This document shows, one piece after another, positions 53,401-61,752 of a stretch of 64,000 bases of DNA. The DNA comes from Pseudoxanthomonas daejeonensis. Lineage in GTDB: Bacteria > Pseudomonadota > Gammaproteobacteria > Xanthomonadales > Xanthomonadaceae. A model generated the notes under the pieces. The model was given only the letters and a program-made list of their open reading frames with translations. It was not told the DNA's origin and did no database searches. Within the stretch, counting starts at the first letter, position 1, and each line of letters begins with the position of its first letter. The translations under genes were made by a program, and so were the position numbers. The stretch spans positions 124,001 through 188,000 of the forward strand of contig NZ_PDWN01000004.1 in assembly GCF_010093205.1 (NCBI RefSeq), written 5' to 3'.

Positions 53401-55210
53401 CGAGATCCGCGTGATCATCGGAAATCCACCGTATGCCGGTGGCCAGGACAGCGCCAACGATGGCAACGCCTCGATCAAGTACGACAAGCTGGACGGCGAT
53501 ATTCGCTCCACCTATGCCAAGCAATCCACTGCCGTCAACAAATCCAGCTTGTACAACTCCTACATCCGTGCGTTCCGATGGGCGTCTGACCGGATCAAGG
53601 ACGACGGTATTGTGTGTTTTGTATCAAACGGCTTCTTCATCGACGGAAAATCCGCCGATGGCATGCGCAAGTGCCTGGTAGATGAGTTTCAATCGATCTA
53701 CGTGTTCAATTTGCGTGGCGACCAGATCAATACGTCGGGAGAAACCTCTCGTGCCGAGGGTGGCAAGATTTTTGGTTCCGGTTCCCGGTCTTCCATTGCC
53801 ATCACCCTGCTGGTGAAGAACAGCAAAAAGGCCGGGAAACCAGGGCAAATCTACTACCACGACATCGGTTCCTACCTGTCACGCGAGCAGAAGCTGGATA
53901 TCGTCAAGGACTTCGGTGGGATCGGGGCCGTCCCCTGGCAGACACTCACCCCAAACGACGCCAATGATTGGATCAATCAACGTGATCCAGCATTCGGAAA
54001 ATTCATGGCAATTGGCGATAAGTCCAGCGCAGCGGATCCTGCGGTGTTTGATCACTACTCCCGCGGCCTGGAAACGGGTCGTGACGCATGGGTCTACAAC
54101 TTCTCGCGCTCCAAAGTCGAGAAGAACATTCAGCGCATGATCGATGTTTACAACGACCAAGTTGCTCTGGTGAACAAGGGAGGCGACAGCGCGCTCGCGG
54201 AAGTTGAAAAGGACGAAGCCAAGATCAAGTGGTCCAGGAGCCTTCTTCAGTATCTCCAGCAGCGGCGGGTTGCTGAGTTCGACCTCGACGCATTGGCGCC
54301 CTCGCTCTATCGTCCGTACACCAAGCGGTGGGCTTACTTCGACGGCATGCTCAATCACTTCGTTGGGCGGCTACCAGGGATCTTCCCAGAACCTCGTCAA
54401 TCCAATCGCGTGATTTGCGTGAAGGGTGTGGGGGCTAACAAGGACTTTACGTCGGTCATGACTGACGTAATTCCTGACCTGGAAATGATTTCAAAGGGGC
54501 AGACTTTCCCCCTGTACTGGTTTGAGAAGGTTGAGAAGGTTGAAGGTGCGAACAGTGAGCTTTTTGATAGTGATGTCGTCGACGGCTACCGACGTAAGCA
54601 CGCCATTTCTGACGCTGCTTTGGCTCGCTTCACCAAGGCTTATGGCGCCGACGTGTCCAAGGAGGACGTGTTCTATTACGTCTACGGGATCCTTCACTCG
54701 CCTGAGTACCTAAGTCGGTTCGGTACTGACTTGAAGAAAATGCTCCCGCGTATTCCGCTGGCCCAGGACTTCTGGGCATTCGCCAAGGCAGGCCGGGCGC
54801 TGGCAGACCTGCATGTCGGCTACGAGCAGGTCGAACCGTACCCGCTGGGCCAGACCACCGGGCAGCTGGGGCTGGATCCGAAGACCGATTATCGCGTGGC
54901 GAAAATGCGCTTCGGCAAGAAGGGCAAGGAAGCCGACCGTTCTGCCATCGTGGTCAACAGCCATCTCACCTTGACTGGCATTCCCGAAGAAGCCTACGGC
55001 TACCAGGTCAACGGCAAGTCGGCGATTGAATGGCTGATGGAGTGCTACCAGGTCGATACCGACAAGCCGTCGGGGATCGTCAACGACCCCAACGACTGGT
55101 CGACCGATCCGGCCTACATCGTGGACCTGATCAAGCGGGTTGTGCAGGTATCTTTGGAGACTATGAAGGTCGTCAAAGGCTTGCCAGCGTTACAGGAACG
55201 AAAGGCATGA
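50444..55210 (+). CDS. Type ISP single-polypeptide restriction-modification enzyme
   Basis: A 1588-residue protein that combines nuclease, translocase, methyltransferase and target recognition, as in LlaGI/LlaBIII (about 1570 residues). Residues ~1-150 are an Mrr-like nuclease with Asp66 (TGIDLVAQ) and Gln81-Cys-Lys83 (VAIQCKFYA). Residues ~165-600 are an SF2 helicase: MACGTGKTFTSLK (Lys200), VCDEAHRTTG (about 322), YMTATPKIY, and SVGRVMRRAEGK. Residues ~800-1150 are an N6-adenine methyltransferase with DPFTGTGTFLVRLL (888) and NPPYAGG (994). The rest should be the target-recognition domain. These enzymes cut when two converging complexes collide and methylate one strand only. Confidence 0.93.
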   Translation: MSETTIHHILDELAEAATDHRDKGGKFERLMKAYLTTDPLYVSRFSDVWMWNDWPDRKGKADTGIDLVAQERDTGALVAIQCKFYAPTYTLQKGDIDSFFTASGKSPFASRLIVSTTDKWSKHAEDALETQQIPCARMRVADLDDSAVDWSKFSLAKPDHVVLRTKKKPFKHQQAALKAVAKGFAEHERGKMIMACGTGKTFTSLKIMEQETPSNGLVLFLVPSISLLSQTLKEWTAQATDEIRAFAVCSDTKVGKHSEDIAVHDLAFPATTDAKRLGQAIAARPKNDTRRTVIFSTYQSIDVISQAQKKHGLGEFDLIVCDEAHRTTGVTLAENDESAFVRVHKPEFLAATHRLYMTATPKIYADESKTKADEAGAEIASMDNVALFGPEFHRLGFGEAVSQGLLADYKVMVLAVDEKSVTKTFQSQLADENKELNLDDVVKIVGCWNGLSKRLATTEGDNTATLDPHPMRRAVAFARDIKSSKHLANLFPEVIDQYIDGQDDDLLRCEAEHVDGTFNVLLRNQKLDWLKEETEGTTCRILSNARCLSEGVDVPALDAVLFLNPRDSVVDVVQSVGRVMRRAEGKKYGYIILPIGVPADLTPEEALKDNKKYKVVWQVLQALRAHDDRFNALINKIDLNKDPGAGKINVIGVGGAKPGTEGKDGKDGQTGQQIGFAFPHLQEWRDAIFAKIVQKVGSRKYLEQWAGKVADIAQRHIDRITLLLADPESKPSKAFAQFLKGLHKNINPSITKEDAIEMLAQHLITKPVFEALFENYQFSKSNPVSVSMDKVLKVLEAQALDKETESLDKFYNDVRMRVEGVDNAEGKQKVITELYDKFFAIAFKKMADRLGIVYTPVPVVDFIIKSADEALRAEFGQGLADEGVHILDPFTGTGTFLVRLLQSGLISPDAAKRKYQNELHANEIVLLAYYIAAINIEEAYHGLTGGDYTPFDGIVLTDTFQLSEGEGQFEEVFPENDKRAKKQKKTEIRVIIGNPPYAGGQDSANDGNASIKYDKLDGDIRSTYAKQSTAVNKSSLYNSYIRAFRWASDRIKDDGIVCFVSNGFFIDGKSADGMRKCLVDEFQSIYVFNLRGDQINTSGETSRAEGGKIFGSGSRSSIAITLLVKNSKKAGKPGQIYYHDIGSYLSREQKLDIVKDFGGIGAVPWQTLTPNDANDWINQRDPAFGKFMAIGDKSSAADPAVFDHYSRGLETGRDAWVYNFSRSKVEKNIQRMIDVYNDQVALVNKGGDSALAEVEKDEAKIKWSRSLLQYLQQRRVAEFDLDALAPSLYRPYTKRWAYFDGMLNHFVGRLPGIFPEPRQSNRVICVKGVGANKDFTSVMTDVIPDLEMISKGQTFPLYWFEKVEKVEGANSELFDSDVVDGYRRKHAISDAALARFTKAYGADVSKEDVFYYVYGILHSPEYLSRFGTDLKKMLPRIPLAQDFWAFAKAGRALADLHVGYEQVEPYPLGQTTGQLGLDPKTDYRVAKMRFGKKGKEADRSAIVVNSHLTLTGIPEEAYGYQVNGKSAIEWLMECYQVDTDKPSGIVNDPNDWSTDPAYIVDLIKRVVQVSLETMKVVKGLPALQERKA

Positions 55211-55749
55211 ACAAGAAGACCGCGGCTACTAACAACGCCATCGTGGCCGATGTGGGGCAAGTAAGCCTGGGGTTCGCGCGAGAGAGGATTGAAGGCTGTA
55301 TCGCCGCACTGACGCCTGACAGCGATGTCTGGTCCATCGCCCATGTGGCGGCGGCTGGTTCCATGGACGCGGCACGCCTTCTGGTGGCTGGCAACTGCAA
55401 CCTCAACGCCACCAACAAGGCGGGCTGGACGTTGCTTCATATGGCTGCCAAGCGTGGCGATCTGGAACTCATTTCCTTGCTGCTGGACAGCAGTGCTGCG
55501 GTTGATCCCTTCGACAGTGAGGGCAGAACGCCCTTGGACCGCGCGGCCATCGCTGGCCACGCCGACGCTGTCACCTGCCTTATCACAGCGGGTGCGGACT
55601 ACATGGAGCAGTCAGAGCAGGGCCAGCGGGCGGTCGACTGGGCGACCGGAGACGCCAAGGTGGTTCTGGCGCGCTACACGCTAGACGCCTTGGCCAAGCA
55701 AGCACGCACAGGCAAGAAGACCGCCAAAGATCGAATTGGCGATCTCTAA
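55207..55749 (+). CDS. Ankyrin-repeat protein overlapping the restriction gene
   Basis: A 180-residue soluble protein with three to four ankyrin repeats: SIAHVAAAGSMDAARLLVAG, AGWTLLHMAAKRGDLELISLL and GRTPLDRAAIAGHADAVTCL. Its ATG overlaps the Type ISP stop codon (ATGA), so the two are translationally coupled and may act together, for example through binding of the enzyme by the ankyrin domain; no such partner is described that I know of. Its last codons run into a remnant of a umuC gene on the other strand. Confidence 0.85.
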   Translation: MNKKTAATNNAIVADVGQVSLGFARERIEGCIAALTPDSDVWSIAHVAAAGSMDAARLLVAGNCNLNATNKAGWTLLHMAAKRGDLELISLLLDSSAAVDPFDSEGRTPLDRAAIAGHADAVTCLITAGADYMEQSEQGQRAVDWATGDAKVVLARYTLDALAKQARTGKKTAKDRIGDL

Positions 55750-55794
55750 CGCACCCGCAACCGGTCGCTCCACTTCCTCGTGTAAGAAGGCGAA
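55746..55794 (-). pseudogene. Remnant of the 3' end of a second umuC
   Basis: Read on the minus strand these ~48 bases encode SPSYTRKWSDRLRVR and a TAG stop, against [15 protein letters not shown] at the end of the intact umuC 834 bases downstream. About 42 of 48 bases match. The match stops abruptly on the left of the reading direction. It supplies the stop codon TAA of the ankyrin gene on the plus strand, just as the intact umuC end does for the orphan gene. Confidence 0.75.
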
Positions 55795-55863
55795 AAATGC
55801 ACTACGCCCCAGGAGCCTCGCAAACGCGCTCGGCTGTTCTAATCAAAGTCAACTGGGGGAACG

Positions 55864-56583
55864 ATGGCTACAAAATCTGATGACGGGCTGGAAAAGGACG
55901 CCAAACTGATCAAGCGCGGGATTGCGCTCTACGAACACGCCTTCGCAGAGCAAGCACCTGATAAAGCGTTCCCTAACCTGATGGAATTGGTGGCGTTCTA
56001 CCAAGACGAGATCGGCCGTGAAAAACACCAGCCCTTCTTCATGGCGGTGTGCGATCGGTTTGGGCCCTCCGAAGCGGTCATGGCATTCCAGGGAATGTCT
56101 GGCCTACTTCAAACACGGGAAGCCATGCTGCTCTGGAAAAGGAAGTTGATGTCTTGGATTTTCATGTCGGACCGGTCGGAAGAGTTTGATAACGACCAAC
56201 TCGAGAAAATGCACGAAGCGTACTTTGAGTTGCGCAGAGCGTCCGAGGCTTGGAAGAAGCAACTGATAGTGGGCTTGGCTGGGCTGGACAGAAAGTTGGT
56301 GGAAGACCTGTGCCTGGGGGCGGACTCGGTGTTCTTCGAACACGTGGACCGCTGGGTTGTGTGGTTGGGCGCTCAGCCAGACGAGCGCTACGAACCGGCC
56401 AACCGGCAGGCAATGATCCAAGAATATATCGGATCTTCGGACGGCTTCGATATGATCCACACGACTGACAATCCAATGTTCGCCCCCTTTGTGGAGCAAT
56501 ATCAAACCGAGCGCGTAGGCACCGTTTGCGGCGCAATAATGAGCCAAGGGCTGACCTTCAAGTACAAAACGTTGAGGCTCTAA
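55864..56583 (+). CDS. Orphan hypothetical protein
   Basis: I do not recognise this 239-residue protein. It is soluble and mainly helical, with charged N-terminal helices ([21 protein letters not shown]) and a W-rich middle ([19 protein letters not shown]); there is no signal peptide or membrane segment. GGGGGA precedes the ATG. It lies between a umuC remnant and the intact umuC, with its stop codon overlapping the umuC end by four bases. The block from 55747 to 56580 therefore looks like a unit inserted at the end of umuC. Its base composition is lower in GC than umuC. Confidence 0.75.
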   Translation: MATKSDDGLEKDAKLIKRGIALYEHAFAEQAPDKAFPNLMELVAFYQDEIGREKHQPFFMAVCDRFGPSEAVMAFQGMSGLLQTREAMLLWKRKLMSWIFMSDRSEEFDNDQLEKMHEAYFELRRASEAWKKQLIVGLAGLDRKLVEDLCLGADSVFFEHVDRWVVWLGAQPDERYEPANRQAMIQEYIGSSDGFDMIHTTDNPMFAPFVEQYQTERVGTVCGAIMSQGLTFKYKTLRL

Positions 56584-57896
56584 CGCACCCGTAACAGGTC
56601 GCTCCACTTCGTCGTGTAGCTAGGCGACAAGGCCTTCAACGTGGGGCGCCACTGTGCGTCCCGACGACCCACACGCTTCTCTCCTGGGCGGGCACCGCCC
56701 ACACGCCATCCGACAGAGCCTACCCCGACGGTACCGCGGCCCCACTTGGCGTTGATCTTGTCCAGCACCGCCATGGCCCGTTCGGCTTTTTCATCGGGTC
56801 CGAAGAACAGATCCGCCTGGCGATCTTCCGCCCGCACCAGATCCGTGAGGCCCACGCCACCGCGTTTGAAGGGCACGCTTCGCCCCGACCGGCTGGCCTG
56901 ATCCTGGATGGATTTGGCCAGGAACCGCACAGCACGCAGGACTTCCGCCGTATCCCGCGTGGGGAAGGGGAAGGGCACCGCACGCGACGCATGGAAGGTG
57001 TCGCCTTTGAATGGATTGCCGTCCAGCCAAACCCACAGGGCACCGGCTGCCAGGCCGCGTGATCGCAATTTCTCGCACGCCACGGTGGTGAACGTCGTAA
57101 GCGCGTCCATCGGGTCCAGGACATCGCGCCCGAACGTGCGACTGATCACCAGTTGCTTGCGGTTAGGCTCTTCCAATTCCAGGTCGCCACACGGCACGCC
57201 GCGCAGCTCCGTCTGGGTGCGCGCCAGCACCACGCCATAGCGGGCGCGCACATGGTCAGCAGGTAAAGCGGCCAGGTCGGCCGCGCTCTTCACCCCTTCG
57301 GCATTCAGGCGGGCGGTGAAGCGTCGCCCGACACCCCACACGTCCTCGACTGCAAGGGCGTCGATGTTCTGTGGGGTGGCATGGAACACGGCCAACGCTC
57401 CGGCATTCGCCGCGCGCTTGGAGCGGTCCTTGGCCATCTTGTTGCCGGCCTTCGCGAGTGTGCGTGTGGCGCCTATGCCGGCACAGCAGGGAATGCCCAC
57501 CCAGCGCAGGATCCGTTCGCGTGCTTCCAAGCACGTGGCGAAAGGATCTTTCAGGCCCTCGACATCGACGAAGTTTTCGTCGATGGAGTAGACCTCCACG
57601 CGTGGAAAGAGGTCGGAGAGTACCGACACAATGCGCGCACTGAGATCCCCATACAGGGCGAAGTTGGCCGACCGGACCTGAATCTTTTTGCGTATGGCGT
57701 CGGGTACCTGAAAGATCGGGGTGCCGATCTTCAAGCCAAGACCTTTCGCTAGGGGACAAAGCGATATGCAGCAGCCATCCCCATTTCCCAACACCACCGT
57801 CGGCACGCCGCGTAGCGACGGGTCAAACACCCGCTCGCAGGACACGTAAAAGTTGTTGCCGTCGATGAGCCCGAAGCGGGGAGGGAGCATGTCCAT
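56580..57896 (-). CDS. umuC: DNA polymerase V catalytic subunit UmuC
   Basis: A Y-family error-prone polymerase that copies past lesions when bound to processed UmuD. The 438-residue protein has [17 protein letters not shown] and [15 protein letters not shown] (the SIDE catalytic motif), the [20 protein letters not shown] segment, a helix-hairpin-helix region ([13 protein letters not shown]), a little-finger domain, and the UmuC-type C-terminal tail. The start is set at ATG 57896, but a GTG at 57908 overlapping the umuD stop is possible. It is the second gene of umuDC. Confidence 0.95.
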   Translation of the reverse strand: MDMLPPRFGLIDGNNFYVSCERVFDPSLRGVPTVVLGNGDGCCISLCPLAKGLGLKIGTPIFQVPDAIRKKIQVRSANFALYGDLSARIVSVLSDLFPRVEVYSIDENFVDVEGLKDPFATCLEARERILRWVGIPCCAGIGATRTLAKAGNKMAKDRSKRAANAGALAVFHATPQNIDALAVEDVWGVGRRFTARLNAEGVKSAADLAALPADHVRARYGVVLARTQTELRGVPCGDLELEEPNRKQLVISRTFGRDVLDPMDALTTFTTVACEKLRSRGLAAGALWVWLDGNPFKGDTFHASRAVPFPFPTRDTAEVLRAVRFLAKSIQDQASRSGRSVPFKRGGVGLTDLVRAEDRQADLFFGPDEKAERAMAVLDKINAKWGRGTVGVGSVGWRVGGARPGEKRVGRRDAQWRPTLKALSPSYTTKWSDLLRVR

Positions 57897-57904
57897 CTGC
57901 ACTC

Positions 57905-58372
57905 TCACAGATGGAAGTGAACGTTGCTCCGCACCACACCCCAGACATCCAGTTCGATGTCCTCCGGCACGATGATGGGCGGGTAGCCCGCGCTGCTGGC
58001 CAGCACGATCCGGGTACCCCGCACATACAGCTTCTTGCACATGAACCCGCCTTCCCACAGCACGATGACCGTGTGGCCAGGCCGTGCGTTGATGGAGCGA
58101 TCCACAATCAACAGATCGCCGTCCTGAATCCCGTAGTCGATCATTGAGCCGCCACAGTCGGCCTTCATGAGGAAGGTCGCGGGCGGGTTGGCGATCAGGC
58201 GCTCATTGAGGTCCAGCCGGTCGTCTTCCTGGAAGAAGTCTTCGGCGGGGCTGGGAAAGCCACAGGCAGCCAGCGTCCGCAGCACGGGCAGGCCTCTCGC
58301 CGTAGACGTGGCAACAGGCCCCAGCAGCGTGGGTGGGAAGGGCAAGGGATCGGTCGATAGGGGTACGAGCAT
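57905..58372 (-). CDS. umuD: UmuD-like S24 peptidase (SOS mutagenesis)
   Basis: UmuD is cut by itself on RecA filaments and then activates UmuC. From ATG 58372 the protein has 155 residues with the cleavage site [10 protein letters not shown] (Cys37-Gly38), the catalytic Ser76 in [20 protein letters not shown] and Lys113 in [10 protein letters not shown]. The 37-residue Ser-Lys spacing equals that in E. coli UmuD. The frame stays open to a TTG at 58453, but that would lie within the LexA-like box. The N-terminal arm is longer than in E. coli. Confidence 0.93.
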   Translation of the reverse strand: MLVPLSTDPLPFPPTLLGPVATSTARGLPVLRTLAACGFPSPAEDFFQEDDRLDLNERLIANPPATFLMKADCGGSMIDYGIQDGDLLIVDRSINARPGHTVIVLWEGGFMCKKLYVRGTRIVLASSAGYPPIIVPEDIELDVWGVVRSNVHFHL

Positions 58373-58446
58373 GGCCGCATGTTCAGGTGGGAAGGACTCA
58401 CCCGATGAGACGGTGTCGCACCGGGGAGACAGGATAGTCCCGTTGG

Positions 58447-58461
58447 TAGTCAAAATACTAA
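58447..58461 (-). promoter_or_regulatory. Probable LexA box of umuDC
   Basis: On the minus strand the sequence is TTAG-TATTTT-GACTA. It matches the Xanthomonadales LexA site TTAG-N6-TACTA at eight of nine fixed positions, 75 bases upstream of umuD. It implies SOS induction of the operon. Confidence 0.65.
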
Positions 58462-58479
58462 CGTTCTGACCTGAATAGG

Positions 58480-59118
58480 CTACTGGCCCAGTTGCGGCCC
58501 CAGCGCGTGGATGGCCCGGTACACCGGTTCGGTGCGCTCGGGCGCGTGGATCATCCCAATCCAGGCCATCCCCAGGGCCGCCACGCCGCTCATGCGCTGG
58601 GCATTGTCGAGCAGGGCCAAGAGCTTGTCGGGGTCATAGTCGGGCACCAGGTGGGGCCGGTTGGCGTACGCGTCCAAGGCGAACAGGCCGCCGTGGGTGA
58701 ACGAGTGGTAGGTGTTCCACTCGGCCTGGTCCAGGCCTGTGAAAAAGGCGGTGCCGGCGAAGGGAGGGACGGCGTCGATCGCCCGGCCGACAGCGGCAAC
58801 GCCCGGACCGGGAAATTGGTCAGTCGCAAGGAAAGCCGCGGCCTGTTCGTCAGTGGCCACCGCCGCAAACCACCAGCCCCGCTGCAGCGTTTCGAGCATG
58901 GGGCGGGCAAGGGCAAAGGCGCTAGCGGCCAGATTCGACCCATGGCGCTCCAGATGGGACGCAATCGAGGTGGCGTGGTGGAACGACAGGCCCATTTCCT
59001 GGTAGCCCAAGAGGTGTCGATCCGCCGCCTCTTCGGGCGGGGGTGGCACCTGCATAGCCAACTGTCCCAACTGGCCTTGGAGCAGTAGGACTTCGCGGGC
59101 GCGTTCAGTGATAGGCAT
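58480..59118 (-). CDS. Helical hypothetical protein (DUF6988/DUF5677-like)
   Basis: A 212-residue mainly helical soluble protein. The segment LAASAFALARPMLETLQRGWWFAAVATDEQ resembles the core of uncharacterised DUF6988/DUF5677 proteins, which often sit in mobile elements and defence islands; the biochemical role is not known. NTYHSFTHGGLFAL has a conserved-looking His pair. I start it at ATG 59118 (MPITERAREVLLL). It ends just upstream of the umuDC promoter on the same strand, so it might be read together with umuDC if transcription continues. Confidence 0.72.
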   Translation of the reverse strand: MPITERAREVLLLQGQLGQLAMQVPPPPEEAADRHLLGYQEMGLSFHHATSIASHLERHGSNLAASAFALARPMLETLQRGWWFAAVATDEQAAAFLATDQFPGPGVAAVGRAIDAVPPFAGTAFFTGLDQAEWNTYHSFTHGGLFALDAYANRPHLVPDYDPDKLLALLDNAQRMSGVAALGMAWIGMIHAPERTEPVYRAIHALGPQLGQ

Positions 59119-59247
59119 GGCCGGTCTTATAGCACCGCCCGATGGTGTGGCGTGGAACGCGCCGTGAAACCTTTCCCGTTCCACGCCCCCATCCATCGCT
59201 TGTTATAGGCTCTTCCTACCAGCCCACGAAACAGTGAGGAACATTGC

Positions 59248-60222
59248 ATGTGCTATTCCGCAGAGGCCTGGGAACTTTTTTCGGCCTTTACAAAGGAATT
59301 CGGCGCCGACATCGACATCGAAGAGTTCTGGAAGTTGTATTTGGGCCGGGAAGAGAAGTATCGGATACGCAAGAAAATGTCCGACGGCACCAAGATCCCA
59401 AAGGGCATGGATCTCAATTTCCTGCGACCTCGAACGGATACAGAACGCAAGATCCAAGACCTGATCGCGGAATGGAACGGGCGGAAGTTGGCCGACGCCG
59501 AAGACGAACTCGCCAAGCAGCAAGCACGCCTGGATACAGCTGTTGCCAAGTTGGCCGTCAAGGAGACCAAGTCGGCCCTCAACGAACAGCGGATCGCCGG
59601 CAACAAAATCAAGCAGATGGAGCGCTGGATCGCCGACGCCAAGCGCACCAGCCATAAGCCGACCACTGACGATCGGATTTTTCCGTTCTGGTATGCGCCC
59701 GTGCTGCTGATCGAAGACGGCAAGCCGGTCGTTCGTCCTATGCGCTACCTGTGCAGGCCGCAAGGCATGGCACCCAGTACCGACTACACGAAGGACGGCA
59801 GAGCCTCTGGCAAGTACAACGCCAGGCGCGACAACCTTACGAAGTTCTGGCGTCCGCAGTTTGGCCACACCCATGCGCTCATGCTCGCCGAAACGTTCTA
59901 CGAGAATGTGGACGACGGGAGGGGTGGCTCCAAAGAGATCCACTTCCGCCCCCGCACGGGCGAAACGATGTTCATCGCGTGCCTGTATTCGCACTGGACC
60001 GACCCGAAAGGCAAAGAGCCGGATTTGTGGTCATTCGCCGCCATCACCGACGAGCCCGAACCCGAAGTGGCCGCTGCCGGCCACGATCGCACCATCATCA
60101 ACATCAAGCCCGAGCACGCCAACGCCTGGCTCACGCCAGAAGGGCGCAGCGACGAGGAACTGTTCGCGATCTTTGACGACAAGCGCCATCCGTTCTACGA
60201 GTTGATCAAGGAAGCGGCCTAA
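59248..60222 (+). CDS. SOS-response-associated peptidase-like protein (SRAP, YedK/HMCES type)
   Basis: SRAP proteins bind abasic sites in single-stranded DNA and form a thiazolidine crosslink through Cys2. The 324-residue protein starts MCYSAEAW with Cys2 in place, and its core has KYNARRDNL (Asn191), TFYENV (Glu219) and AAAGHDRTIINI (His279), matching the Asn, Glu and His of YedK. Unlike YedK (222 residues) it has about 120 extra residues (25-140) after the Cys2 strand, including a likely coiled coil (EDELAKQQARLDTAVAKLAVKE is within it). That makes it a long SRAP variant. It fits with UmuDC as damage tolerance. Confidence 0.9.
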   Translation: MCYSAEAWELFSAFTKEFGADIDIEEFWKLYLGREEKYRIRKKMSDGTKIPKGMDLNFLRPRTDTERKIQDLIAEWNGRKLADAEDELAKQQARLDTAVAKLAVKETKSALNEQRIAGNKIKQMERWIADAKRTSHKPTTDDRIFPFWYAPVLLIEDGKPVVRPMRYLCRPQGMAPSTDYTKDGRASGKYNARRDNLTKFWRPQFGHTHALMLAETFYENVDDGRGGSKEIHFRPRTGETMFIACLYSHWTDPKGKEPDLWSFAAITDEPEPEVAAAGHDRTIINIKPEHANAWLTPEGRSDEELFAIFDDKRHPFYELIKEAA

Positions 60223-60284
60223 ACGCTGATGTGTACCAGGGGCGCCGAGTCCGGCGACAAGTGGCTTGTTTGGAGGGGGTGGGT

Positions 60285-61484
60285 GTGAGTGACGATGATG
60301 GAATTTACGTTGCCAACAAGGTGCCCGGCCGAATTTACGGCTCGTCCGCCTTCCCGGTAAAGCGGCTAATCAAGGACGGAGAGAACTTCACGGAAGTAGT
60401 CCGCAAGCTTCGGTATCTCGATCGGGTTTTCCCCGACATCGAGGGAGACGCGCTGGGCCTGGTCAAGCACGAGGTGGTCCTTAGGACCACGCCAACCGGG
60501 AAAAGGCAGGTCAAGCTGTTGCTGGTTGAGGATCCAAGACGTATCCAGTCGATCCACATCCAATCGTTCGATATGAGCGATGGAAAGGATAATCCGAGTC
60601 GAAATGCACACTTCGTTCTAACCGGGCAGGAAATCGACGACCTGGTTGAACTTGCCATGCTCGCGGTGAACGCCGAGTTCCGTGCAGAAGACAAGTTCCG
60701 GATCGGGATCGATCAACTCAACCGCTTCACCCTGTCCAAGGACGCAGCCAAGCAGCTGATCGGCAAGAACGAACAACTGCTGGAAGACATCCTCGCCAGC
60801 GAAGTCACAGAGCGCGATCTGGTCACCGTTGCATATCGGCGCCAGCAAATGGAACTGTTTGAACGACTTCTGACAGACGACGCGTTCTTCGACGAGCGAG
60901 CCATGCACGTACGAGGGCCCGAGGATGTCTGGCAGCAATTCTTTGAGGCAAACCACTGGATTTTTGGTGGTTCTTTGTTCTTCAACGCCACCTCCGCGAT
61001 CGATGACGGCAAACTTGAACGCGTTGTTGCTGGGGCAAGCGTGGCGGGGTCAGGAAAGCGCGCGGACGGACTGCTAAGTACACGAGGACGAGTGGGGGCG
61101 TTGTGCTTTGCGGAAATTAAGACCCATCGGACAAGGCTGCTGCAAAAGAGCCAATATCGAAGTGGGGTTTGGGGGCCTAGCGGAGATCTGACAGACGCAA
61201 TTGCCCAGTCGCAGAGGACTGTCCACTTGGCCGAAGCCAACATCCGCGAGGTGCTGCGGGTGGTTGATGACGAAGGCGAGCCCTTGGGTAAAGACGCCTA
61301 CCTCATTCGTCCACGATCCGTTCTGGTGTGCGGCGACCTGCAGGAGTTCGTAACCGAGCATGGGGTGAACCGCGAAAAGTTCGCTTGCTTTGAGCTGTTT
61401 AGGCGACATATGTACGGCCCGGAGGTAGTCACGTTCGATGAATTGCTTGAGCGCGCGCGCCTCTTGGTTGAGCAGAGTAGGTAG
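60285..61484 (+). CDS. sduA: Shedu anti-phage nuclease SduA
   Basis: A 399-residue member of the Shedu family (DUF4263), a single-gene defence system. The C-terminal half has the typical PEDVWQQFFEANHWIFGG entry and PD-(D/E)xK active site with Asp261 (KRADGLLS) and Glu277-x-Lys279 (CFAEIKTH), then RSGVWGPSGDLTDAIAQSQR and FELFRRHMYGPEVVTFDEL. The N-terminal half (residues 1-~190) is variable in the family and thought to sense the trigger. I prefer GTG 60285 with GGAGGGGG upstream; ATG 60231 would overlap little and add 18 residues. It is 62 bases after the SRAP gene. Confidence 0.92.
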   Translation: MSDDDGIYVANKVPGRIYGSSAFPVKRLIKDGENFTEVVRKLRYLDRVFPDIEGDALGLVKHEVVLRTTPTGKRQVKLLLVEDPRRIQSIHIQSFDMSDGKDNPSRNAHFVLTGQEIDDLVELAMLAVNAEFRAEDKFRIGIDQLNRFTLSKDAAKQLIGKNEQLLEDILASEVTERDLVTVAYRRQQMELFERLLTDDAFFDERAMHVRGPEDVWQQFFEANHWIFGGSLFFNATSAIDDGKLERVVAGASVAGSGKRADGLLSTRGRVGALCFAEIKTHRTRLLQKSQYRSGVWGPSGDLTDAIAQSQRTVHLAEANIREVLRVVDDEGEPLGKDAYLIRPRSVLVCGDLQEFVTEHGVNREKFACFELFRRHMYGPEVVTFDELLERARLLVEQSR

Positions 61485-61527
61485 ATGAATAGAGCAAATT
61501 CTGTTCCGTTCGCAAATGGAAACTTCA

Positions 61528-61752
61528 ATGCCTGACCCACGACTTTCCCAGCTGGCCACTTACCTGGCAGAGTCCAATCACAGCACCACACCCACCGACT
61601 TCTGGGCGGGCTGGGACGCCATTGCCGGCAACCTGAGTGATGAGGTCTGGTCGGACGACGCAGACCCCGATTTGCGCGAAACATTTACAGATCTTCTGGC
61701 CTCGGCCGACGACGCGGGTTGGGTAGTGCCCGATGGACAGACGCAGCCGTGA
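61528..61752 (+). CDS. Small acidic hypothetical protein downstream of sduA
   Basis: A 74-residue protein with 15 Asp/Glu against two Arg and no Lys, not recognised. It has three Trp (DFWAGWDAI, EVWSDD, DAGWVV) and looks soluble and helical, so DNA mimicry or protein binding could be imagined but is not shown. The start at 61528 is uncertain; an ATG four codons upstream is possible and both have weak ribosome-binding sites. Its stop overlaps the GTG of the next gene, and it follows sduA by 43 bases. Confidence 0.6.
   Translation: MPDPRLSQLATYLAESNHSTTPTDFWAGWDAIAGNLSDEVWSDDADPDLRETFTDLLASADDAGWVVPDGQTQP

Noticed and set aside
60231-60284. ATG 60231 as the sduA start
   Set aside because: It lacks a ribosome-binding site, while GTG 60285 has GGAGGGGG at the right distance; the longer form cannot be excluded.
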